A DNA stretch of 64,000 nt, taken from Acinetobacter baylyi DSM 14961 = CIP 107474 (GTDB taxonomy: Bacteria; Pseudomonadota; Gammaproteobacteria; Pseudomonadales; Moraxellaceae). Below, one piece after another: positions 36,759-45,030 of this stretch; the stretch's first letter is position 1, and each line of letters opens with the position of its first letter. The notes beneath the pieces are model-generated. The model did no database searches, was not told where the DNA came from, and was given only the letters and a program-made list of their open reading frames with translations. The position numbers and the translations under genes were made by a program. Where the stretch lies: assembly GCF_000368685.1 (NCBI RefSeq), contig NZ_KB849626.1, forward strand, positions 418,476 to 482,475, written 5' to 3'.

Positions 36759-37829
36759 TTAAACTGTAGATAACTGATTTTCGAGAAGCTGATCCAATAC
36801 GTTTGGAACAGAGATTGGTACTTGATAAGTATGGCTGACATTGCTGAGCGATGAAGTTAGATTGCTGAGCAGATCATTAACAACACCAAGCTGGCTATTT
36901 GCACCTTCTGTAGAGAGTGTTACGCTATCTAGCAAAGACGAGACGAGGTTTACTGTACTGTCCGCTGCGCTTTCAAAGGTATTGAGGAGAGCATGTGATG
37001 CATCTGCAACAATTTCTGTACTATCTAATACCAGTGTTTCACCAATATCGATCAGCCCATGAAATGATCCGGTTAAATCATCTAAAAGCCCTGTATCAAC
37101 ATTGCCAGTCAGTCCACCGAGTAGATCGGTAACTGCTTCAAGTGGATTACCATTGGTGCCACCAGTGATTCCACCCAATAGATCGGTGACAGTTTCAAGC
37201 GGATTACCTTCGAGCCCACCAGATAAACCACTCAATAGATTGGCAGCGGTTGAACCATTTTCAACCAATGTACCCACGACACCAGTCAATGCGGTACTGA
37301 CCCCTTGAGGATTGAGATCAACCACAGCAGAAACAGCATCAAGTGTACCGTTGACGGTATCACGAGAGGTTTCAAAAGTGAGGGTACCTAAATCAGCAAG
37401 CGTTGAAATCTGATGTTCGGCCTGAGGCAAGATGCTAATTCCTGCATCTGCCAGTGTGTCGATTGCGGAGTTAATTACATCGGTTTTTAATGATTCAACC
37501 CCCTGCAATACATCAATACCTGTTTGTAAGGGTGTGGTAATGGCAGAAAGAGGATTATCTCCTGTACTGATACCACCAGTGAGTCCACCCAACAGGTCTG
37601 TGACTGTTTCTAAAGGGGTGCTATGTAAATTGTCTGTTAAGCCATCGATAATGGTTTTTATTGTTGAAGATGAAGATGTTAGATTATTAATGAGTGAATT
37701 GGCTGTTGCAGATAAAGTAAGTGAAAGCTGTAAGGAGCCTTCCGAGGAAAGCGCAGACTGAGTTGAAATAACGTTACCTAGATCTTGAGTAACTTTTGAA
37801 ATCGATGAAACGAGGCTTTTTAGTAACAT
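36759..37829 (-). CDS. Leu/Gly/Thr/Ser-rich repeat protein of unknown function
   Basis: 356 residues without cysteine or tryptophan and with a single tyrosine. The unit (N/T)PLE(T/A)VTDLLGG(L/I)TG occurs at residues 71-86, 209-224 and 228-243, and degenerate versions run through the rest (for example DNPLSAITTP). Hydrophobic residues recur every three to four positions, so amphipathic helices are likely. There is no signal peptide or transmembrane helix. AAGGA lies 11 nt before the ATG. I do not know a function; an extracellular or surface-associated role, or a lipid-interface role, is only a guess. It lies between two identical tRNA-Arg genes. Confidence 0.7.
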   Translation of the reverse strand: MLLKSLVSSISKVTQDLGNVISTQSALSSEGSLQLSLTLSATANSLINNLTSSSSTIKTIIDGLTDNLHSTPLETVTDLLGGLTGGISTGDNPLSAITTPLQTGIDVLQGVESLKTDVINSAIDTLADAGISILPQAEHQISTLADLGTLTFETSRDTVNGTLDAVSAVVDLNPQGVSTALTGVVGTLVENGSTAANLLSGLSGGLEGNPLETVTDLLGGITGGTNGNPLEAVTDLLGGLTGNVDTGLLDDLTGSFHGLIDIGETLVLDSTEIVADASHALLNTFESAADSTVNLVSSLLDSVTLSTEGANSQLGVVNDLLSNLTSSLSNVSHTYQVPISVPNVLDQLLENQLSTV

Positions 37830-38567
37830 GATTTAAATTTTCCTTTTGTGAATTTTTTTGCGTGTTTGTTCATTAAATGTTTGATTCATTTTGTTTTAAC
37901 TGGTTATTGAGATAGGTATCTCGATTATTGTTATAACCATGAATTAGTATTATTTATCAGACTAAAACAGTCAACTTTACGAAAATCATTAAGGATTTGT
38001 CTTAAAGGTCAATTTATAAAGGAAGAAATGTTGTGCAGTTAATATAAAATAAATCGATATGTTGGAAAATTATGCATATTCGACAGTATTTCGTTTCTTA
38101 AATTTATCGAAGTAATCAGAAAAAGAAAATTTAGTAGTCATTAATTTTTGTCAATTCGGTCAGTTTCATAAATTTAGAATTGTTTTTAAATGTAATTTTT
38201 TGAAAATAAAAATGTTTGAACTGTAGGTTTTTGATTGATGCGTGGGGTACGTTAAATGTAGTTCTGCTGCGTATTTTGTTGTTGGTGGATTTAATATTTC
38301 GATGTGTTGCTATTTATTTGAGCTCTTATCTAAAGTAAATCACAAAATGTCTATTCATTTTTGAATGAAATAAATTCATGTGCCTGTGCAAATAAATGTA
38401 AAAAAAAGTTACTTTTATTACGTATTTGATATATACATACTGTTTATAAATCGTTGTAATACATTCAAATAATGTTGAAGTCGTCTTAAATACTTTAGCA
38501 AAAATAAAAGACATAAATAACATGGTTCATACGAACTTGACTCGGCTCAACCCTAATCGGACTAATC
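37830..38567. other. AT-rich 738-bp intergenic region with a nested inverted repeat
   Basis: No plausible gene on either strand. At 37902-37938 a nested palindrome stands out: outer arms GGTTAT (37902-37907) and ATAACC (37933-37938) around the perfect inner repeat GAGATA-GG-TATCTC (37909-37922). It lies 73-109 bp upstream of the repeat-protein start and could be an operator or RNA hairpin. The remainder shows only A/T-rich runs. Confidence 0.55.
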
Positions 38568-39827
38568 ATGATAGAAGCAGAACTCCCTGAAAATGAATTG
38601 GGACGGATACATGCCTTAAGTGAGTATCATATTTTGGATACCATGGCGGAGCAATGTTTGGATGATTTAGTAGAACTTGCATCAAAAATTTGTGATGCTC
38701 CAGTTTCGATTATCAGTCTTATTGATGAAACCCGAAGCTGGTTTAAGTCTTCACATGGTGTGCCACGAGGCGAGGTAGATCGTAAATATAGTATTTGCAG
38801 TCATGCCATTTTACAAAAAGAGATTTTTGTTGTTGAAGATACGCTACTAGATGAACGATTTCATGATAATCCGATTGTTCAAGGGGAGCTAGCTGTTCGC
38901 TTTTATGCGGGGGCGCCTTTAACGACAAGTGATGGATTTAATCTTGGAACGTTATGTTTGGTAGATTCAAAACCACGTACATTAAGTGAAGATCAATATA
39001 AGGCATTGTCCGTGCTAGCTGTGCAAGTGGTTCAGCAGTTTGAACTGCGTAAATCCAATCTGGAAATTCAAAAGAAAAATCAAGAACTACAGTATTTGAA
39101 TGAAAGTAAAGATAAGTTCTTTTCAATTATTGCTCATGATTTACGTGCCCCATTTCACGGTATTTTAGGATTTTCTGATGTTTTAGAAACAGAAATTGAA
39201 ACATTAGACGAGCAAGGTATTCGGGATATTGCAGGTTATTTGCGTAGTACCGCACAGGCGACATTTAAGCTTCTGGAAAATCTTTTACAATGGGCAATGT
39301 CAGAAGGAGGAGCGATTGTTTACAATCCTCAATCGATTAATATGCCTGAATTGATGACAGATGTTTGTGAAATTCTTCAGGCGGTTGCACAGAAAAAAAA
39401 CATTCAAATTGAATGTGATATCGAGACTGATTTACACTGTTTTGTCGATTTTAACATGATGTTGTCTGTTCTTCAGAATCTAATTTCCAATGCACTTAAA
39501 TTTACGCCGCACGGTGGAAAAATCTATTTAACTGCACATACGGCTCAAGATCATGTCGAAATTAGTGTTCGTGATACCGGTGTGGGAATGTCAGACGAAT
39601 CTTTCAACAACTTTAATTTACGTAAGCAGATTCGTAGTGAAAAAGGAACTGATGGTGAGAAGGGATCAGGTTTGGGATTGCTATTGTGTTTACAGTTTAT
39701 CGAAAAGAATCATGGGAGTTTGAGTGTTAAAACTGAAAAAGATGTAGGCAGTACTTTTGTTATTCAACTTCCGATCAATGTTGATTATAAAGCTGCATTA
39801 AATGCAGATTTTAAAAATATTGCGTGA
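38568..39827 (+). CDS. GAF-domain sensor histidine kinase (orphan)
   Basis: 419 residues without transmembrane helices, so cytoplasmic. Residues ~25-165 form a GAF domain of the type that starts kinases beginning LxxYxILDT (here EYHILDT). A coiled linker (~165-180) leads to the HisKA box with phospho-acceptor His190 (FFSIIAHDLRAPF), then the HATPase with N box (NLISNALKFTP), G1 (DTGVGM) and G2 (GSGLGL). No receiver domain or response-regulator gene is adjacent. The signal and target are unknown. Confidence 0.9.
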   Translation: MIEAELPENELGRIHALSEYHILDTMAEQCLDDLVELASKICDAPVSIISLIDETRSWFKSSHGVPRGEVDRKYSICSHAILQKEIFVVEDTLLDERFHDNPIVQGELAVRFYAGAPLTTSDGFNLGTLCLVDSKPRTLSEDQYKALSVLAVQVVQQFELRKSNLEIQKKNQELQYLNESKDKFFSIIAHDLRAPFHGILGFSDVLETEIETLDEQGIRDIAGYLRSTAQATFKLLENLLQWAMSEGGAIVYNPQSINMPELMTDVCEILQAVAQKKNIQIECDIETDLHCFVDFNMMLSVLQNLISNALKFTPHGGKIYLTAHTAQDHVEISVRDTGVGMSDESFNNFNLRKQIRSEKGTDGEKGSGLGLLLCLQFIEKNHGSLSVKTEKDVGSTFVIQLPINVDYKAALNADFKNIA

Positions 39828-40089
39828 ATGATAGCATCATGATTTCGATGTTTAGTACATAGGATGCTGTTCTATCAGTAGGTATGTATTCAAAGCATGA
39901 AAGTGAATTCACCTGTTTAGCTGTTAAAAAAGCATAGCATTGACTTTTTAAGCCTATATTCACAGCTTGGCAGGGCTTTCTCTCAGTCTCTAAGTTTGTC
40001 GTACATCTCTGGTTTTACATTAATATAAGCATGGCTGGCTTCAGTGTTTGTCATGCTTTGTTTGATATTATTTGAAAAGATCTTGTTAT

Positions 40090-40425
40090 ATGTCCTTAAT
40101 TAAATCTATAGCGATCACTTGTGTGATAGTCATTATTACTTTTATGGCGTATAAAATCTGGCAGCCTTCACCTGCTCAATACGAAGATTATCGCGCCTTA
40201 TTGTGTCTCGCTATTCAGAATCAACAACAAATAGATCAAAAACAGATTCTAGAAGAAATGGATAAAATTCATAAACATTCTTATCCAGAGTATGCATTAC
40301 AAAAACCTAAATTTAAGCAGCGTTATGCCCGTAAAGTATGGTCACAATTTCAGCAACTCGGTCAGACTGAGCAAAACGAAGCTCGGAGCTCGATAATGAT
40401 GTGTGAAAAACTGCTTATTCAGTAA
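40090..40425 (+). CDS. Small anchored protein of unknown function
   Basis: 111 residues from the ATG at 40090; a TTG at 40072 would add six. An N-terminal hydrophobic segment (IAITCVIVIITFMAYKIW, residues ~6-23) is an uncleaved anchor or signal. The remainder is Q/K/E-rich, helical and probably periplasmic, with two cysteines far apart. No family recognised. The ribosome-binding site is weak. Confidence 0.5.
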   Translation: MSLIKSIAITCVIVIITFMAYKIWQPSPAQYEDYRALLCLAIQNQQQIDQKQILEEMDKIHKHSYPEYALQKPKFKQRYARKVWSQFQQLGQTEQNEARSSIMMCEKLLIQ

Positions 40426-40479
40426 TGATTAAATATGCTGAATTTATAGACATTTGATCATTGTTTTTGAGCTTAAGTC

Positions 40480-40507
40480 TGGACATCTGCATAGACTTCT
40501 CTATAAT
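40480..40507 (+). promoter_or_regulatory. Promoter of tRNA-Arg copy 2
   Basis: TGGACA (40480-40485), 16 nt, perfect TATAAT (40502-40507), giving a start about 7 nt before the tRNA. Confidence 0.8.
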
Positions 40508-40519
40508 ACGCCTCACGAT

Positions 40520-40596
40520 GCGCTCATAGCTCAGCTGGATAGAGCACTTGGCTACGAACTAAGGGGTCGGGAGTTCGAATCTCTCTGAGCGCACCA
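40520..40596 (+). tRNA. tRNA-Arg (anticodon ACG), copy 2
   Basis: 77 nt, base-for-base identical to the copy at 36501-36577, including the encoded CCA. Unlike copy 1 it has its own promoter and terminator, and its flanks differ, so the duplicated unit is limited to the tRNA itself. Confidence 0.97.
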
Positions 40597-40622
40597 ATTT
40601 AAACTCGATAAGAGTTGAAAAG

Positions 40623-40649
40623 AAACCACTTATTGTAAGTGGTTTTTTT
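40623..40649 (+). terminator. Intrinsic terminator of tRNA-Arg copy 2
   Basis: A 10-bp stem AAACCACTTA/TAAGTGGTTT (40623-40632 with 40636-40645), a 3-nt loop, then T residues. Confidence 0.9.
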
Positions 40650-40680
40650 GTGCCTAAAATAATCTATTTTTCTTTCAATA

Positions 40681-41985
40681 TTATTTCATTTTTTCTTTTA
40701 TTTTTAAGCTAAAAATTGTATTACCGCTCGCCGCAGGCAGGATGTCGTGATAAGGCAAACTGCGCATAGCGCGCAATAAAAATGGTGCTTTTGCATCAAT
40801 TTTCGCTGCACTGGTCATTTTAAATAAACTCCCAGATGGTTGAGCAAGAGTTTGCATCGAGCCTTTCACAAAGCGTAGATCGCCACCAGTTGCGGTGAAA
40901 TCGCTCTGACCGACATCAGGTTGTTCAAAGCGCATTTTGAAATTAAAGGGAATATTAATGATTCCTAAACCTACAGTGACCCGAAAACTCGCATCTTCAA
41001 CATGGGTACTCATTGAAGATAATTCGACCTTTTTAATTTGACGAGGAAAAAGAGTTTGAAATGAATCTGGATGAAGCCATTTTTGTAGTTGTTGAGGTGT
41101 TTGAGGGTAATATTGATAGCTGGTAGTGAAGCGCATCGGCTCTGTGCCATGCGGATAAGGCACGCTACAAATAGGTTGAATAAATGATACAGGATACCCT
41201 GTGTTACGGCTGATTTGACTAATTTTCTGAACCTGAGCTGGACTGAGTTGAGGAGATGGAAGCTGATGAATATTAAGTACTTTTATCTGAGGTTTTTTCC
41301 ATTTTTGTTGTAATGACTCCAAAATAAACACGTTACTTGCCACAGGAGCACCCAATTTTACATCTGGAATTGTAGAGAGTATTTTGCCAAGCACAAATCC
41401 TTTGATCTGATTAAGATCACTCCACTGTGTGAGGGTCAGTAGTGTTTTTTGAGGCCCAAGACTAAACCATTCAAATTTTCCCATACTGTAAGGAACAGGT
41501 GAATCAATCATTAAGCTGGCTAAGCTATTTTTCCCTAGTTGATGTTGCATTGTCACATTTTCATTAAAGTTAAGGACTGGAATTGGCGTTGGAATTTGTA
41601 CTTTGTATTTCACTCGGCTTACGTTTGCACTTGCTTCTTCAACTTTGGCAGATTTGATGGTGGGAAAGAGCCCAACATAATGAGAATAGTCGGTGAGAAC
41701 TTTGGCAAGGTCTTGCGTACTTACAGGTAAAACCACTGCGGCACTGACAAACTGCACATTTTGTTTCGGATGATCTTTTTTAGTGGGTAAGGTAATCTGG
41801 GTCGAGGGCTGGGCAAAGATTACGATATTGTCTAGGGCAAGACTGGCCAGTTGCTGAGGATCTTGTTGAAATACAGTCAGGCTGCTGGGAATAGTATCAT
41901 TCCATTCAATCAGTTGGCTATGCGCGATAGAAGTATAGATAAATAAGGATAAAAGTAAGCCACATCCATGGGCAAAGCTACGCAT
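40681..41985 (-). CDS. Exported protein with two START/SRPBCC-like domains
   Basis: 434 residues. A signal peptide (RSFAHGCGLLLSLFIYTSIAHS, cleavage after ~23, written here without the initiator) directs it out of the cytoplasm. Residues ~75-230 (VSAAVVLPVSTQDLAKVLTD...YVGLFPTIKSAKV) and ~270-430 each resemble the SRPBCC/polyketide-cyclase-like fold, which forms a hydrophobic ligand pocket. A role in binding lipids or other hydrophobic compounds in the periplasm is inferred from the fold only. It is a single gene. Confidence 0.6.
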   Translation of the reverse strand: MRSFAHGCGLLLSLFIYTSIAHSQLIEWNDTIPSSLTVFQQDPQQLASLALDNIVIFAQPSTQITLPTKKDHPKQNVQFVSAAVVLPVSTQDLAKVLTDYSHYVGLFPTIKSAKVEEASANVSRVKYKVQIPTPIPVLNFNENVTMQHQLGKNSLASLMIDSPVPYSMGKFEWFSLGPQKTLLTLTQWSDLNQIKGFVLGKILSTIPDVKLGAPVASNVFILESLQQKWKKPQIKVLNIHQLPSPQLSPAQVQKISQISRNTGYPVSFIQPICSVPYPHGTEPMRFTTSYQYYPQTPQQLQKWLHPDSFQTLFPRQIKKVELSSMSTHVEDASFRVTVGLGIINIPFNFKMRFEQPDVGQSDFTATGGDLRFVKGSMQTLAQPSGSLFKMTSAAKIDAKAPFLLRAMRSLPYHDILPAASGNTIFSLKIKEKMK

Positions 41986-42174
41986 AAACGTTCTCTTTAT
42001 TTTTTAATATTGGTTTATTTAAAACCATTTCATGCTGAAAGAAAGCCATTTAATGTAAAACCCGATTAATGCTGATGATTTGTAAAATATTCATCATTTG
42101 TGATCAGCGCTTAAATAAAAGGACTGAAGTGGTGTACTATTTTGGGCGTAATAGTCATCTATGTTGAACACCTT

Positions 42175-42672
42175 ATGTCAGAACTTAAACCTGCCGTTTC
42201 TGTGCGTTATCACCTGAATTTAGAAGAATCTCAAGATGGTTTTACGCTGGCAACTTTTGGGAAGAAACTATTTACGCGTTTTATTACGCCAGTGATCAGT
42301 CTTGCGATCATTATCTGGGGTTTCTATTTGGGGCTGGATGGTGTCGGACGATATTATGTGGGCCTCGGTGTTTTTTTCCTGATTTTACAAATTATAATGC
42401 GTTACTGGTTTTTGCCCATGATGTTCAAACGTCAGTTTGTAAAATATCAATTTGGTAAAAGCGAACAGGGGATTGATTTATATCAGGATCGTTTTGAGAT
42501 TTATGCCACAGGACGTAAGCAGCAATTTACATATTCCGATGTTGCACATTTCGCAGTTGGAAAATTGACTTATATGATTGAATTAAAAAATCGTACTGTT
42601 GTGATTGTACCGAAGCGCGCATTAGCTGATACTTCGGATAAAACCAAATTTGAAAATGCCTTTAAATCGTAA
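42175..42672 (+). CDS. YcxB-like membrane protein
   Basis: 165 residues from the ATG at 42175; a TTG 33 bases upstream is less likely. Two adjacent transmembrane helices (residues ~38-56 and ~60-78) are followed by a cytoplasmic beta-rich domain with QFTYSDVAHFAV and TVVIVPKRAL, the pattern of the YcxB-like family. The function is unknown. The FAH-family gene follows after 34 nt. Confidence 0.65.
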   Translation: MSELKPAVSVRYHLNLEESQDGFTLATFGKKLFTRFITPVISLAIIIWGFYLGLDGVGRYYVGLGVFFLILQIIMRYWFLPMMFKRQFVKYQFGKSEQGIDLYQDRFEIYATGRKQQFTYSDVAHFAVGKLTYMIELKNRTVVIVPKRALADTSDKTKFENAFKS

Positions 42673-42706
42673 TTGATTAAAATAAACCAGCATAAAAGGA
42701 AATCTG

Positions 42707-43348
42707 ATGAATACACGTCCATCAAAAATTATTTGTATCGGAAGAAGCTATGCTGCACATGCAAAAGAATTAGGCAATGCGATTTCAGATCGTCCAGTCC
42801 TGTTTATTAAGCCACCGAGTAGTTTAATTGGTTTGGAACAGGGCATTGAATGGAATACCAAACATGGCAGTTGCCATTTTGAGTGTGAGTTGACTCTACG
42901 AATTGACCAGCCTCTTAAAAATGAAACAGACCCCCAAAAAGCTTTAGCTGCAATTGGCGCCGTAACGATGGGATTGGATTTGACTTTGCGGGATTTACAA
43001 GATGACTTGAAAAGTAAAGGGCATCCGTGGGAGCGTTGTAAAGCATTTGATGGTGCATGTGTATTGGCAGATTGGGTTGATGTGAGTGAAATTGAAGACT
43101 GGAAGCATGTGACCTATACCTTTCATATCAATGATCAGTTACGTCAGGAAGGCGATACAGCATATCTACTCTTAAGCATTGGTGAATACCTGTGTGATAT
43201 TAGTCAGGCATTTAGCATCGAAGCGGGCGATGTGGTCATGACAGGCACACCAGCAGGTGTAGGGCCGTTGCATCACGGCGATCAGCTTAAAATGACGCTT
43301 CATGGTAAAACCCAGCAATTTGTGTGGAACACCTTTGTACATGAATAA
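42707..43348 (+). CDS. Fumarylacetoacetate hydrolase family protein
   Basis: 213 residues, a single-domain FAH-family member of the YcgM/FAHD1 acylpyruvase size. The family pattern ICIGRSYAAHAKELGN, the metal-binding ECEL, KAFDGACVLADW and GDVVMTGTPAGVGPL are all present. Family members cleave C-C bonds in acylpyruvates or decarboxylate oxaloacetate using Mg; which one applies is unclear. AAGGA lies 7 nt before the ATG. Confidence 0.88.
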   Translation: MNTRPSKIICIGRSYAAHAKELGNAISDRPVLFIKPPSSLIGLEQGIEWNTKHGSCHFECELTLRIDQPLKNETDPQKALAAIGAVTMGLDLTLRDLQDDLKSKGHPWERCKAFDGACVLADWVDVSEIEDWKHVTYTFHINDQLRQEGDTAYLLLSIGEYLCDISQAFSIEAGDVVMTGTPAGVGPLHHGDQLKMTLHGKTQQFVWNTFVHE

Positions 43349-43374
43349 TGTTGTGATCCGTTTTTGCATGAATA

Positions 43375-43403
43375 GCCTGTATTGTTAACAGGCCATTTTG
43401 CTT
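43375..43403 (+). terminator. Weak intrinsic terminator
   Basis: GCCTGT/ACAGGC (43375-43380 with 43388-43393) followed by an interrupted T-rich stretch, 27 nt after the FAH-family gene. Confidence 0.4.
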
Positions 43404-43591
43404 TTATAGGTCTATATGATTGGATATCTCTATGAGATTTTAATCTGGATCACGGATATAAATCGTCACGATGTTTTCCAGAGCGCCTGTTCGGTAAATA
43501 GGACCATCTTCGATAACAACTAAAACTCACAGCTATGCTTAATACTCGCGACAGTCAGTACCAGACGATCAAGATGAGAAATACGTATCAT
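43404..43591 (-). pseudogene. Decayed VOC/glyoxalase-family gene
   Basis: On the minus strand an ATG at 43589-43591 opens MIRISHLDRLVLTVASIK, the usual N-terminus of VOC-superfamily (glyoxalase/bleomycin-resistance fold) proteins, and stops after 22 codons. In another frame just downstream come EDGPIYRTGALENIVTIYIR and then DPD-stop-NLIEISNHI, the usual C-terminal end. The stop TAA stands where these proteins often have L or G, consistent with one base change from TTA. The middle of the gene (roughly 60 residues) is missing. So this is a deletion plus a frameshift plus a nonsense change. Confidence 0.85.
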
Positions 43592-43611
43592 CAGGTATTC
43601 TATTAAATGGG

Positions 43612-44898
43612 TTATTGTACTATCGAAGTTGTATGAGACTTTGGAGCGAATAAAACAATCATCATTGCGATCACCACTAGGGTCAGGGTTAAATATACGA
43701 CAGCATGCCAGCCGCCATATTGCCAGAACCACCCTCCTACAGAACCAATAATACTTGAACCTAAATAATAAAATAAAAGATAAAGCGCCGTTGCATAACC
43801 CTTACTTTGTTTGGCTTCAAGTCCTACGCTACTGCTGGCAATGGCATGTGCAATAAAATAACCCGTGGTAATCGCGGCAATTCCTAAAATAATTGCAAAT
43901 AATCCAGTATATAGCGTGAGTAAAATACCAATTAACATACATCCGAAGCCAAGCAACATGGCCGCTTTACGTCCAAGCTTATCGACCAGTGAGCCTGCAA
44001 GAGACGAAGAAATCATACCTAAGCTATAAGAAAGAAAAATCAGGCTGATTTGTGTCTGGCTTAACTGATAAGGTGCATTTGAAAGTCTGAAACTCACATA
44101 GTTGAACAGCGTAACAAAAATACTGGTAATCAAAAAACCAATCATATAAATACGCAGTAATCGCGGATGATGTAAATGACTTTTCCATGCAGATAAGTGA
44201 AAGCGAAGCTGTAAACCTTTTTTGGCAATAAAATTTTGTGACTTGGGCAGTAACCATAAAAATCCAATCGCACAAACCAGACACAACGTTCCTAGAATTC
44301 CCAATGCGACTCGCCATGAAAAATATTCGGTGAGTAAACCCATTCCTACACGGCCCATCATGCCACCGAAAGCAGTACCTGCAATATATAAGCCCATGGT
44401 TTTGCCCAGATGTGCAGGTTCAATTTCTTCAGCAATCCATGCCATGGCAACAGCTGGTACACCACCAATGACAAAGCCCTGTAACGCACGCGCAATAAGA
44501 AGTAGATGCCAGTTGGGTGCCCAGCCACAGATAATATTGAGTAGTGCGGCCAATGCCATAGAAACAAACATTAAGCCTTTACGTCCCAACGCTTGAGAGA
44601 AAGCACTGGATAGCACAATAGAAAAAGCCAGAAAACCTGTGGTTAATGACAATGCCAGTGCACTTGTACCTGGGCTTATATGAAAGGTTTTGGTAAATTC
44701 AGGCAATAACGGTTGTACACAGTAAATCATGGAGAAACTGGCAAAGCCTAATAAGAACAATGCAAGTCCCGCTTTAACATAAGCTCGCGTACCGTGACTA
44801 ATCCACTGAGTTGGATGAATACTGTTTTTTAAATCTACAGACGCTTGACGAGAGACAATAGTTGACCCTGACTCGTTTGTAGAAGAACGAATCGCCAT
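43612..44898 (-). CDS. MFS transporter, YnfM-like
   Basis: 428 residues with 12 predicted transmembrane helices. The first half contains the MFS loop pattern ALGRKGLMFVSMALAAL, the second half LVDKLGRKAAMLLGFG. It resembles the YnfM/YybF-type drug/arabinose-like exporters. It is divergent from a LysR gene, the same arrangement as ynfM-ynfL in E. coli. The substrate is unknown. The ATG is at 44896-44898, with a strong inverted repeat 35 bp upstream. Confidence 0.88.
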   Translation of the reverse strand: MAIRSSTNESGSTIVSRQASVDLKNSIHPTQWISHGTRAYVKAGLALFLLGFASFSMIYCVQPLLPEFTKTFHISPGTSALALSLTTGFLAFSIVLSSAFSQALGRKGLMFVSMALAALLNIICGWAPNWHLLLIARALQGFVIGGVPAVAMAWIAEEIEPAHLGKTMGLYIAGTAFGGMMGRVGMGLLTEYFSWRVALGILGTLCLVCAIGFLWLLPKSQNFIAKKGLQLRFHLSAWKSHLHHPRLLRIYMIGFLITSIFVTLFNYVSFRLSNAPYQLSQTQISLIFLSYSLGMISSSLAGSLVDKLGRKAAMLLGFGCMLIGILLTLYTGLFAIILGIAAITTGYFIAHAIASSSVGLEAKQSKGYATALYLLFYYLGSSIIGSVGGWFWQYGGWHAVVYLTLTLVVIAMMIVLFAPKSHTTSIVQ

Positions 44899-44932
44899 GA
44901 GAAAACCTGAGATAAGATCAAAAGGAAGGGTT

Positions 44933-44961
44933 TGTTGGCAGTGCTTGCCTGACTGCCAACA
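44933..44961. promoter_or_regulatory. Perfect inverted repeat between the MFS and LysR genes
   Basis: TGTTGGCAGT (44933-44942), a 9-nt spacer and ACTGCCAACA (44952-44961). The position in the divergent intergenic region suggests an operator for the LysR protein or an RNA hairpin in the MFS leader. It is longer than a classic LysR T-N11-A box. Confidence 0.55.
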
Positions 44962-45030
44962 CGGTTAGATTAGCAATTAGGTGTTTATTTGTCTAATATA
45001 TAAAAATAGGTAACGTTATATGTTTTATAT

